From Dehalococcoidia bacterium (lineage in GTDB: Bacteria > Chloroflexota > Dehalococcoidia > Bin125): a stretch of 32,563 bases of DNA. Under the pieces are notes generated by a model that saw only the letters and a program-made list of their open reading frames with translations, was not told the origin of the DNA and did no database searches. The position numbers were made by a program, and so were the translations under genes. Location of the stretch: the NCBI GenBank assembly GCA_022824765.1, contig JAJDZG010000150.1, positions 1 through 32,563 of the forward strand, given 5' to 3'. Positions within the stretch are counted from its first letter, which is position 1, and each line of letters begins with the position of its first letter. Shown piece after piece: positions 23,443 through 30,784 of this stretch.

Positions 23443-23891
23443 TCGCGCATCTGCCCCGACGCCAGGCTGCCGTGTTTCACGCCGTCACGACGCGCCCTCA
23501 GCTGATCGCCGCCTTCGCCGATATCTACCCTGCCGTTTGGCAGGCGCTGCAAGATCAAGGACCGCCCGAACTCGGCGCAGTCGTCGCCGTCTACCACCAA
23601 ATCGGCGACCCAGAGCTGGTCCTCTCCGCCGGCGTCGAAGTGCCCCACGATTTCACGCCCCGCGATCCATTGGCCAGCATCCAGCTGGGCGGCGCCGACG
23701 CCGGCAAGATTGACCACTTCGGCCCCTACGTCTTCCACGACTTCCGAGCAACGCAAGCCCAGCTCGAGGCCAAACTCGCCGCGGCAGGACGCACCCCCAC
23801 CGGCCAGATCATCGAGCGCTACTTGACCGTGCCCGAAGACGAACCAGACCAATCCAAGTGGCACACGGAAATCTGGCTGCCGTTGGCCTAG
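23433..23891 (+). CDS. GyrI-like small-molecule-binding protein (copy 1)
   Basis: A 152-residue stand-alone GyrI-like/AraC effector-binding (SOUL-like) domain. It shows the paired beta-alpha repeats typical of the fold and ends with ERYLTVPEDEPDQSKWHTE, the common 'E.Y...P...P..w.TEi..P' signature. It overlaps the end of the folate gene by 10 nt. Members bind hydrophobic cations or other ligands, and some are hydrolases; the exact role is unknown. A paralogue follows directly. Confidence 0.83.
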   Translation: MPLIAHLPRRQAAVFHAVTTRPQLIAAFADIYPAVWQALQDQGPPELGAVVAVYHQIGDPELVLSAGVEVPHDFTPRDPLASIQLGGADAGKIDHFGPYVFHDFRATQAQLEAKLAAAGRTPTGQIIERYLTVPEDEPDQSKWHTEIWLPLA

Positions 23892-23927
23892 CATCCATCG
23901 AGCCCACGCTCGGAGAGGAAAGAGACG

Positions 23928-24398
23928 ATGCCAGAAAACACGCCAGAGATCGTTCAGCTGCCGGTGCGGCGAATGGCGGTGATCCATACCTCCGCCTCGA
24001 CCGCACAGCTACCCGCCGAGTTCGCCCGCATCTTCCCCGCCGTCCATGCCGCCCTGCTCGAGCAGGGCGTGGAACAGTCGGACATGGGCCATGTGATCGC
24101 CGTCTATCACACCATGGACGCCAATCAGATGGAACTGTCCGGCGGCATCGAAATCGCGGATGGCGTCGCGGTCGCACCACCCCTCGAGTTGCTCGAACTG
24201 CCAGCCTGCGAAGCCGTCAAAGCCGACCACATCGGACCCTACGACCAGCTCGCCACGACCCATGAGGCAGTCTGGGCCTACCTGCAAGAGATCGGCCGCG
24301 CGCCCGCCGGCGGACCCACCGAGCGCTACATCACCGACCCCGAGGCAGAGCCAGACGCATCCAAGTGGCACACGGAAATTCTGCTGCCGCTGCAGTAG
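23928..24398 (+). CDS. GyrI-like small-molecule-binding protein (copy 2)
   Basis: A 156-residue paralogue of the preceding protein, sharing the ERYITDPEAEPDASKWHTEI ending and a similar central AVYHTMD region. A GAGAGGAAAGAGA ribosome-binding site precedes ATG 23928. The 36-bp gap suggests cotranscription. The tandem arrangement implies duplication and divergence, with the ligand-facing middle parts differing most (LELLELPACEAVKADHIGPY here against IQLGGADAGKIDHFGPY). Confidence 0.83.
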   Translation: MPENTPEIVQLPVRRMAVIHTSASTAQLPAEFARIFPAVHAALLEQGVEQSDMGHVIAVYHTMDANQMELSGGIEIADGVAVAPPLELLELPACEAVKADHIGPYDQLATTHEAVWAYLQEIGRAPAGGPTERYITDPEAEPDASKWHTEILLPLQ

Positions 24399-24461
24399 GC
24401 CTCCGACCCATCCAGACGTCGTCCATTCAACGTCCGCCCAGCGTCCGTGCAGCCTGCAGCG

Positions 24462-24536
24462 TGGAGCGGGGGACGGGATTCGAACCCGCGGCCACCTGCT
24501 TGGAAGGCAGGAGCTCTACCCCTGAGCTACCCCCGC
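24462..24536 (-). tRNA. tRNA-Gly (anticodon TCC)
   Basis: On the minus strand acceptor GCGGGGG pairs with CCCCCGC, the D-arm is GCTC/GAGC, the anticodon stem CCTGC/GCAGG encloses loop CTTCCAA with anticodon TCC, the T-arm is GCGGG TTCGAAT CCCGT, and TCCA is encoded at the end. Confidence 0.97.
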
Positions 24537-24549
24537 CCGCTCCGCTTGC

Positions 24550-24555
24550 AGCTTA
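24550..24555 (-). promoter_or_regulatory. -10-like TAAGCT before tRNA-Gly
   Basis: TAAGCT on the minus strand lies 13 nt upstream of the tRNA-Gly 5' end and overlaps the TAA stop of the sigma factor gene (24553-24555). It repeats the arrangement of tRNA-Asn, whose -10 overlaps the RNase D stop. Confidence 0.45.
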
Positions 24556-26241
24556 GCGCTCGTTGGCGTCCTTCAACGTCGCGTCCCGACGCAACTCACG
24601 CATCGCCTTCGCCTGCAGCTGCCGGATCCGCTCCCGCGTGAGGCCGAACTGGTCACCCACCTCCTGCAACGTGCGGGTCACACCGCCGTCGTTCAGGCCG
24701 TAGCGGCTGCGCATCACCTGTTCCTCGCGAGGTTCCAGCCGCGCCAGCGCGTCGTACACCAGTTGACGATTCTCGTCCGACAGCACCTCCTGCTCCGGCG
24801 TCAGCGCGTCTGGATCAGTGATGAACTGCTCCAGACTCGACTCGTCGTCCTCGTTCGAGACGCTCTTGTCCAGCGACGCCGGCGTCAGCGCAAAGCGCCG
24901 CAACTGCCTGACACGCGACTCCTCAATCTCAAGCTCCAGAGCGATCGCCGCGTCCGACACCTCGACGATGCCCTGCTGTTCCAGACGCCGCTCCGCCAGC
25001 TTGAACTTGTTGATCATCTCGGCCGTGTGCACCGGGATGCGGATCAACTGGCCGTACTCCGACACGCCGCGCGTCACCGCCTGTCGAATCCACCACGTCG
25101 CATAGGTCGAGAACTTGTTCCCCTGTCGGTAATCAAACTTCTCGACCGCACGCATCAGACCCACGTTGCCTTCCTGGATCAGATCCAGCATGTGCAGGCC
25201 GCGGTTCTGGTACTTCTTGACCACCGACACGACGAGCCGCAAGTTGGAGTTGTACAGCGTCGTCTCAGCGTCGTAGCCGTCCCACTTGGCAGCGATCAGC
25301 CGACGCTCGATCCGACGCACGAGCTTCGCGTCCGCGCCGATCAGTCCCGCCCCATCCGCCGGGACGCCGTCAACCAGCGGATCCTGTCCCAACGCCTCGG
25401 CCGACAGCCGGTAGAGCCGACGGTCAACCAGCCCAGTCAGGATCGACAGCCCAATCACCAAATCGCGGACACGCTCGCCATCCGCTTCCCAGCCCGCGGC
25501 AATCTGATCAATCAGATGTGCGTCCGCCTGGCCGTCCGCGGCCTCGCCATCGACAGCATCTCGGAAGCGCGGCTCCCGTATCACCTCGCTCAGATCGAGG
25601 TGGTGCCGATACTGATAGTGCGCCGCCATCTCGACGAGCGGCCGCAGCGTGTGCAGCTGCTCGAGCAGCTTGACCCAGACCAGCGTCGGGCTCGGCTCCA
25701 AACCGCGCAGGCCGCCCTGGCCGCCCTGGCCACTCTGCTCCCGCAGCAGCCGTTCGACCTCGTCGATCCAGCGGGCCTGCTCGATCTGCACCCCAAGCCG
25801 CTGCTCGTCCTCCCGATCGAGCAGCTCCCAGCGGCTGATGTCCTGGAAGTAGCGGCGCACGGCGTCAGCATCGTCCGATCCCTCGTCGCTCCGCTTGGAC
25901 TTGCGACGCTTGCGCGCCGGCTTGCCCGTCGACGCGCAACGCTCCGGTAGCTCAGCCGCGAGCTCATCCGGAACCTCGTCCAGCCAGTTCCAGCGAACGC
26001 CCTGCGCGCCGCTGCGCACCACCGGTCGCGTGGTCAGCTTCATCCGCTTGCGCCAGAGCGCGGCGATGTCCTTGGCCGGCGCCCGCACCTCCGACACGTC
26101 GAAGTCGGGCAGCATGGCAGTCCAGACATCCGCCTCCGACGCCAACAGCGCGTTCAGGTCGGCGCACTGCTGCGACGCCCCGCCCTGCACCCGGTCGCCC
26201 GGCTCGCAGACCATTCGATCCGTTCGCTTCGTGGTGTCCAT
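24553..26241 (-). CDS. RNA polymerase sigma factor, principal (sigma-70 group 1/2) type
   Basis: A 562-residue sigma factor. Region 1.2 is AVRRYFQDISRWELLDREDE (about 126-146), followed by a non-conserved segment of about 170 residues. Region 2 is NLRLVVSVVKKYQNRGLHML through FSTYATWWIRQAVTR (about 330-395). Region 3 follows, and region 4 is LEPREEQVMRSRYGLNDGG with the HTH LTRERIRQLQAKAMREL. After region 2.4 the usual IADQART is replaced by VSEYGQL before IRIPVH, at the contact zone for extended -10 DNA. The N-terminal 120 residues do not resemble region 1.1. ATG 26241 has GAGAGGGGG upstream. It may be the housekeeping sigma or a close paralogue. Confidence 0.9.
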   Translation of the reverse strand: MDTTKRTDRMVCEPGDRVQGGASQQCADLNALLASEADVWTAMLPDFDVSEVRAPAKDIAALWRKRMKLTTRPVVRSGAQGVRWNWLDEVPDELAAELPERCASTGKPARKRRKSKRSDEGSDDADAVRRYFQDISRWELLDREDEQRLGVQIEQARWIDEVERLLREQSGQGGQGGLRGLEPSPTLVWVKLLEQLHTLRPLVEMAAHYQYRHHLDLSEVIREPRFRDAVDGEAADGQADAHLIDQIAAGWEADGERVRDLVIGLSILTGLVDRRLYRLSAEALGQDPLVDGVPADGAGLIGADAKLVRRIERRLIAAKWDGYDAETTLYNSNLRLVVSVVKKYQNRGLHMLDLIQEGNVGLMRAVEKFDYRQGNKFSTYATWWIRQAVTRGVSEYGQLIRIPVHTAEMINKFKLAERRLEQQGIVEVSDAAIALELEIEESRVRQLRRFALTPASLDKSVSNEDDESSLEQFITDPDALTPEQEVLSDENRQLVYDALARLEPREEQVMRSRYGLNDGGVTRTLQEVGDQFGLTRERIRQLQAKAMRELRRDATLKDANER

Positions 26242-26340
26242 GCATGCCCCCTCTCTGAAGGGCCGATCCGCTCGACGAAACGCTCGCCAACGGTCGGTTC
26301 ACAGACAATACGAATCTGGAAGGCATCTTGTTCCCGCCGT

Positions 26341-26358
26341 CCAATGCATCTGCATCGG
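26341..26358. promoter_or_regulatory. 18-bp inverted repeat upstream of the sigma gene
   Basis: CCAATGCATCTGCATCGG has arms CCAATGCA/TGCATCGG that pair at 7 of 8 positions around a 2-bp centre. It lies about 100 bp upstream of the sigma start in the 206-bp gap (26242-26447), which otherwise holds no gene. It could be an operator, but no regulator is identified and no convincing promoter hexamers were found nearby. Confidence 0.3.
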
Positions 26359-26447
26359 TCGACACGGGAAATGTGATCACCGCGCAGCACCCCAGGATTT
26401 CTGTTCCCTTGGCACAGCCTGAGCGACTAGCTGGTTACAGAAGGCAA

Positions 26448-27047
26448 CTAATCGGCAAGCACCGCCACGCCCGATCTTGTCGCATCTGGCTCGTGACGGA
26501 CGTCGTTCGCGTCCAGCGAACGCGTCCATGCGGCAAACTCCAGCATGATCCCGTCGGGGTCGTAGAAATACACCGATCGCACGAACACGCCCTCATGATT
26601 CTCCCGCGCGATGCCGCGCGGCGAATCGTCGTGGTTGAGGATCGGCGTGCAGCGGACCCCAGCCGCGATCAGCCGCTCCCGCATCTCCTCAATCTCATCA
26701 GCGTCGACGTTGAACGCCACGTGGTTCATCGACGCCACCGCCGTGGTCAGCTCCGCGCTGGGGTCGAAGAACGTCTGCGGATCGGGAGAGGCAATGCCAG
26801 GCACCGCGTCCGGCGCGTCGGGGAAGTTGAAGAACGCGAGACAGTCACCGTTGCCAATGTCAAAGAAGAAATGCTGTCCGCCGCCGTTCGGCAACTCAAT
26901 GGTCTTGACCAGCGGGAAGCCCATCACACCCTCGTAGAAATCAACCGTGCGCTGCATATCCCGGCAAACCAGCGCGAGGTGGTTGATCCCCGATACATTG
27001 AAGCGACCAACCTTGCTGCGGCTCTGCTCGTCGAAACTGGTGGCCAT
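26448..27047 (-). CDS. VOC-superfamily (glyoxalase/dioxygenase-like) protein
   Basis: A 199-residue vicinal-oxygen-chelate protein with two beta-alpha-beta-beta-beta modules. Metal-ligand positions are seen in GINHLALVCRDM (His), MNHVAFNVDADE (His) and IMLEFAAW (Glu). Such folds serve as glyoxalase I, dioxygenase or epimerase, and the reaction cannot be chosen here. ATG 27047 is favoured over the upstream GTG 27062 because AAGGAG lies 6 nt before it. A TAAACT hexamer about 60 nt upstream (minus, 27109-27114) may be its -10. It is divergent from aceB. Confidence 0.85.
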   Translation of the reverse strand: MATSFDEQSRSKVGRFNVSGINHLALVCRDMQRTVDFYEGVMGFPLVKTIELPNGGGQHFFFDIGNGDCLAFFNFPDAPDAVPGIASPDPQTFFDPSAELTTAVASMNHVAFNVDADEIEEMRERLIAAGVRCTPILNHDDSPRGIARENHEGVFVRSVYFYDPDGIMLEFAAWTRSLDANDVRHEPDATRSGVAVLAD

Positions 27048-27247
27048 CTCAATCTCCTTCACGCGCTCTCGCGCGGCTCAGCGCTCCGTGACGGCTGCGC
27101 TGTGCCTCAGTTTACTGGGTCTGCCAGCCGACGACCGCCGCTCCAACCGCAGCCACAACCAGCCCGATCGCCCCTCTCTCGGGCTCAGCATCTATCGACT
27201 CAGTTGGTATTGATATTGAAGTTTCCTATCGTATCGCCCGCTGACTA

Positions 27248-27275
27248 TTGACGCACCCACGACCATTTCTACATT
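27248..27275 (+). promoter_or_regulatory. Promoter of the aceB-aceA operon
   Basis: TTGACG (27248-27253), a 16-bp spacer and TACATT (27270-27275) sit in an unusually AT-rich stretch (about 27200-27285) of this GC-rich window. The predicted leader is about 65 nt. A TATTGATATTGA direct repeat at about 27208-27220 could be a regulator site. The rest of the 27063-27347 gap shows no gene. Confidence 0.55.
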
Positions 27276-27347
27276 AATCAAACGTTCACACAGGCGACGC
27301 GTCCTGCCCAGACGGACGCGGACACCGCGCGGAGACCGAGTAATCCG

Positions 27348-28943
27348 ATGACCCAGTCCACCGAACTCACCATGCCCGACGGCGTCCAAGTCGTTGGCGC
27401 GCTCCACGACCGCTTCGACGAGATCCTCACGACCGACGCACTCGCCTTCGTCGCCAACCTGCACCGCACCTTCAACGCGCGTCGTCAGGCACTGATCGAG
27501 CGCCGCGCCGAGCGTCAGGTTGAATTCGACGGCGGCGCCCTGCCCGACTTCCTCTCCGACACCGAAGAGATCCGCTTTGGCTCCTGGCAGGTCGCCCCAA
27601 CCCCCGAAGACCTGCAGCAGCGCTGGGCCGAAATCACCGGCCCCGTCGACCGCAAAATGATGATCGGCGCCCTCAACTCCGGCGCAGACGCCTTCATGGC
27701 CGACTTCGAAGACTCCCTCGCTCCCACCTGGGACAATGTCGTCAACGGCCAAATCAACTGCCGCGACGCCGTCCGCCGTGAAATCACCTTCGAGAACCCA
27801 GACGGCACCGTCCGCCAGCTGAACGACCAGATCGCAACACTGCTCATCCGTCCCCGCGGCTGGCACCTCGACGACAAGCACGTGCTCGTCGACGGTGAAC
27901 CCATCTCGGCATCCCTCTTCGACTTCGGCTTGTACATGTTCCACAACGCCGCCGAGCGCATCGCGCGCGGCACCGGACCCTACTTCTACCTGCCCAAACT
28001 CGAGTCCCACCTCGAGGCCCGCCTCTGGAACGACGCCTTCATCCAGGCCCAGGACGAGCTCGGCCTCCCACAGGGCAGCATCCGCGCGACCGTCCTCATC
28101 GAAACCCTGCCCGCAGCCTTCGAGATGGAAGAAATCCTCTACGAACTGCGCGACCACTCCGCCGGACTCAATGCCGGCCGCTGGGACTACATCTTCTCCG
28201 CCGTCAAGCGCTTCAAGTCGCAGCCGACCTTCACCCTGCCCGACCGCGCCCAGGTCACCATGACCACACCCTTCATGCGCGCCTACACCGAACTCCTCGT
28301 CCGCACCTGCCACAAGCGCGGCGCACACGCCATGGGCGGCATGGCCGCATTCATCCCCTCCCGCCGCGACCCTGAAATCAACGAAATCGCCCTCGCCGGC
28401 GTCCGCGCCGACAAACAGCGCGAGTCCACCGACGGCTTCGACGGCACCTGGGTCGCCCACCCTGACCTCGTCAACGTCGCCCGCGACATCTTCGAAACCA
28501 ACCTCGGCGGCGCACGCAACCAGCGCGAGCGGATGCGCGAGGACGTCACGGTCAGCGCCGCTGAGCTCGTCTCGCTCGACGAGTCCGGCGGCTCGGTCTC
28601 CGAAACCGGCCTCCGCGCCAACATCTCCGTTGCCCTGCAGTACATCAACAGCTGGCTCAACGGCGTCGGCGCCGCCGCCATCAACAACCTCATGGAAGAC
28701 GCCGCCACCGCCGAAATCTCGCGCGGACAGCTTTGGCAGTGGATTCAGCACTCAGCCCCACTCGACGACGGCCGCACCATCACCTCTGACCTCTATGAGT
28801 CTCTGCGCGACGACGAACTCGCCGCCCTGGGCGGCGCGTCCGAGTCCCGCTTCGGCGACGCGGTCGAAATCCTCGACCAACTCGTCCTCAACGAGGAATT
28901 CACCGAATTCCTCACCCTGCCCGCCTACGAATATCTCGACTAG
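27348..28943 (+). CDS. aceB: Malate synthase A
   Basis: A 531-residue type A malate synthase, condensing glyoxylate with acetyl-CoA to malate. Recognisable segments are [28 protein letters not shown] (the Arg that stabilises the enolate), [20 protein letters not shown] (metal Glu), [13 protein letters not shown] (metal Asp), [13 protein letters not shown], and [18 protein letters not shown] with the catalytic-base Asp. The length and C-terminal plug domain match the A isoform, not the about 720-residue G isoform. It is the first gene of the glyoxylate shunt pair. Confidence 0.95.
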   Translation: MTQSTELTMPDGVQVVGALHDRFDEILTTDALAFVANLHRTFNARRQALIERRAERQVEFDGGALPDFLSDTEEIRFGSWQVAPTPEDLQQRWAEITGPVDRKMMIGALNSGADAFMADFEDSLAPTWDNVVNGQINCRDAVRREITFENPDGTVRQLNDQIATLLIRPRGWHLDDKHVLVDGEPISASLFDFGLYMFHNAAERIARGTGPYFYLPKLESHLEARLWNDAFIQAQDELGLPQGSIRATVLIETLPAAFEMEEILYELRDHSAGLNAGRWDYIFSAVKRFKSQPTFTLPDRAQVTMTTPFMRAYTELLVRTCHKRGAHAMGGMAAFIPSRRDPEINEIALAGVRADKQRESTDGFDGTWVAHPDLVNVARDIFETNLGGARNQRERMREDVTVSAAELVSLDESGGSVSETGLRANISVALQYINSWLNGVGAAAINNLMEDAATAEISRGQLWQWIQHSAPLDDGRTITSDLYESLRDDELAALGGASESRFGDAVEILDQLVLNEEFTEFLTLPAYEYLD

Positions 28944-28964
28944 GCGACCCAAACACGGGCACCT

Positions 28965-28980
28965 CGGCTGGGGACAGCCG
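28965..28980 (+). promoter_or_regulatory. Intercistronic hairpin between aceB and aceA
   Basis: CGGCTG-GGGA-CAGCCG forms a 6-bp stem with a GNRA-type GGGA tetraloop in the 92-nt aceB-aceA gap. With no T-run it is not a terminator. It may protect or segment the mRNA to set the relative levels of the two enzymes. Confidence 0.45.
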
Positions 28981-29035
28981 TCAACTCGTGCTCCGACGCC
29001 ACCGATCGGACACGCGAAGCCACGGAGGAATCCTG

Positions 29036-30358
29036 ATGACGACGAACGGCACCAACGGAACCGGCAACTCTCCGACCAGCGCCGCCGCCGCACTCGAACG
29101 CGAGTGGGCGACCAACCCCCGCTGGCACGGCGTCCAGCGTAACTACACCGCCGCTGACGTCCTCAAGCTGCGCCCCTCCCTGCTGCCCGAGTCCGCCATC
29201 GCCCGCAACGGCGCCGAGCGGCTCTGGACCCAGATGCAGCACAATGACTTCGTCCGTACCTTCGGCGCCGTCACCGGCGCACAAGCCGTCCAAATGGCCA
29301 AGGCCGGACTCGAAGCCATCTACGTCTCCGGCTGGCAGGTCGCCGCCGACGCCAACACCTCCGGTCACACCTACCCCGACCAGTCCCTCTACCCAGTCAA
29401 CAGCGTGCCCTCGCTCGTCAAGCGACTCAACAACGCCCTCATGCGCGCCGACCAGATCGACCGACTCGAAAGCCGCGAGGCCGTCGACTACTACCTGCCC
29501 ATCGTCGCCGACGCCGAGGCCGGCTTCGGCGGTCCCATCCACGCCTTCGAGCTCATGCGCAACATGATCGAGGCCGGCGCCGGCGGCGTCCACTACGAAG
29601 ACCAACTCGCCGCCGAGAAAAAGTGCGGACACATGGGCGGCAAGGTGCTCGTGCCCACCGCACAGCACGTCCGCACCCTCCAGGCCGCCCGACTCGCCGC
29701 CGACGTCATGGACGTGCCCACAATCCTCATGGCCCGAACCGACGCCCTCTCCGCCACCCTCATGACCACCGACATCGACGAACGCGACCGCGAATTCACC
29801 ACCGGCGAACGTACCGCCGAAGGCTACTTCGGCGTCACCGGCGGCATCGACTCCGCCATCGCCCGCGGCCTCGCCTTCGCACCCCACGCCGACCTCATCT
29901 GGTGCGAAACCTCCGTGCCCGACATCGGCGAAGCCCGCGACTTCGCCCAGGCCCTCAAAGCCGAATTCCCACACAAGATGCTCGCCTACAACTGCTCCCC
30001 ATCCTTCAACTGGAAGCGTCACCTCGACGACGCCACCATCGCCAACTTCCAGGAGCAGCTCGCCGACATGGGCTACAAGTTCCAGTTCATCACCCTCGCC
30101 GGCTGGCACGGCATCAACTACCACACCTTCAACCTCGCCTCCGGTTACCGCGACCGCGGCATGGCCGCCTACGTCGAGCTGCAGGAAAGCGAGTTCGAGG
30201 CCGAGGCCAACGGCTACACCGCCACCAAGCACCAGCGCGAAGCCGGCACCAGCTACTTCGACGAAGTCCTCCTCACCGTCACCGGCGGAGACGCCGCCAC
30301 AACAGCCCTCAGCGGCTCCACCGAATCCGCCCAATTCGAAGAAGCCACCGTCCACTAA
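29036..30358 (+). CDS. aceA: Isocitrate lyase
   Basis: A 440-residue isocitrate lyase, splitting isocitrate to glyoxylate and succinate. It shows [10 protein letters not shown], the active-site loop [15 protein letters not shown] with catalytic Cys, [18 protein letters not shown], and [18 protein letters not shown] 29036 follows a GGAGGA ribosome-binding site; an upstream GTG frame (28988) has no such support. With aceB it gives a complete glyoxylate bypass, implying growth on acetate, fatty acids or other C2-yielding substrates, consistent with the crotonase-like gene in the window. Confidence 0.96.
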   Translation: MTTNGTNGTGNSPTSAAAALEREWATNPRWHGVQRNYTAADVLKLRPSLLPESAIARNGAERLWTQMQHNDFVRTFGAVTGAQAVQMAKAGLEAIYVSGWQVAADANTSGHTYPDQSLYPVNSVPSLVKRLNNALMRADQIDRLESREAVDYYLPIVADAEAGFGGPIHAFELMRNMIEAGAGGVHYEDQLAAEKKCGHMGGKVLVPTAQHVRTLQAARLAADVMDVPTILMARTDALSATLMTTDIDERDREFTTGERTAEGYFGVTGGIDSAIARGLAFAPHADLIWCETSVPDIGEARDFAQALKAEFPHKMLAYNCSPSFNWKRHLDDATIANFQEQLADMGYKFQFITLAGWHGINYHTFNLASGYRDRGMAAYVELQESEFEAEANGYTATKHQREAGTSYFDEVLLTVTGGDAATTALSGSTESAQFEEATVH

Positions 30359-30387
30359 CCCCCCACCAACCCCCAGAGTTCCAAGCA

Positions 30388-30409
30388 AAGCCCCGCCCCA
30401 GCGGGGCTT
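30388..30409 (+). terminator. Hairpin terminator after aceA
   Basis: AAGCCCCGC-CCCA-GCGGGGCTT is a perfect 9-bp hairpin 30 nt after the aceA stop. It is followed by CGCCGTCT rather than a U-run, so termination may be partial or the hairpin may act as a 3' end stabiliser. Confidence 0.6.
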
Positions 30410-30445
30410 CGCCGTCTAGCGTCCTGGAGGAAGGATGCGCCGCTA

Positions 30446-30712
30446 ATGCCCGAGCAGCAGGACCACGTCCACATCGATACGCCGATAGACGACATGGATG
30501 AGATCCCCTTCGACCCAGCCATGAAGGCGCCTCGAAACCTGCGGATCGAGCTCAAATTCGACGGTGGCGAGATCGACCGCCTCAAAGCCGGCACGCCGCG
30601 ACCCGTCCAGCTCCACCACTGGATGAAAGAAGCCATCCTCGAAAAGGCCGACCGCGAGGCGTCGCTCAACCCGGACGAGTCCGCCGACAGCGCCCTCGGG
30701 GCCGCCGACTGA
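30446..30712 (+). CDS. Small protein, possible ribbon-helix-helix type
   Basis: An 88-residue acidic protein. The segment LRIELKFDGGEIDRLKAGTP plus a following helix (HHWMKEAILEKADRE) has the strand-helix-helix rhythm of CopG/Arc-like DNA-binding proteins or antitoxins, but no family is certain. A strong GGAGGAAGG lies before a three-codon frame (ATG 30435, Met-Arg-Arg-stop) whose TAA overlaps this ATG as TAATG, so translation probably proceeds by reinitiation. No toxin-like partner is adjacent. Confidence 0.65.
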   Translation: MPEQQDHVHIDTPIDDMDEIPFDPAMKAPRNLRIELKFDGGEIDRLKAGTPRPVQLHHWMKEAILEKADREASLNPDESADSALGAAD

Positions 30713-30746
30713 GAACATTCTGTCAACTGATCGCAGCACGCTGAGC

Positions 30747-30752
30747 TAGCCT
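30747..30752 (+). promoter_or_regulatory. -10-like TAGCCT before the metallopeptidase gene
   Basis: TAGCCT lies 32 nt upstream of ATG 30785 in the 72-nt gap after the small gene. It is the same hexamer found before the MFS gene. The -35 region is not convincing. Confidence 0.35.
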
Positions 30753-30784
30753 ATCCGCGCCTGACCGAGCGGATCGGACCACCT

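Noticed and set aside
27192-28751. 519-codon minus-strand frame opposite aceB
   Set aside because: Low-complexity Gly/Val/Glu/Asp antisense shadow; malate synthase on the plus strand is certain.
28940-30388. 482-codon minus-strand frame opposite aceA
   Set aside because: Gly/Val-rich antisense shadow of isocitrate lyase that also reads through the terminator hairpin.
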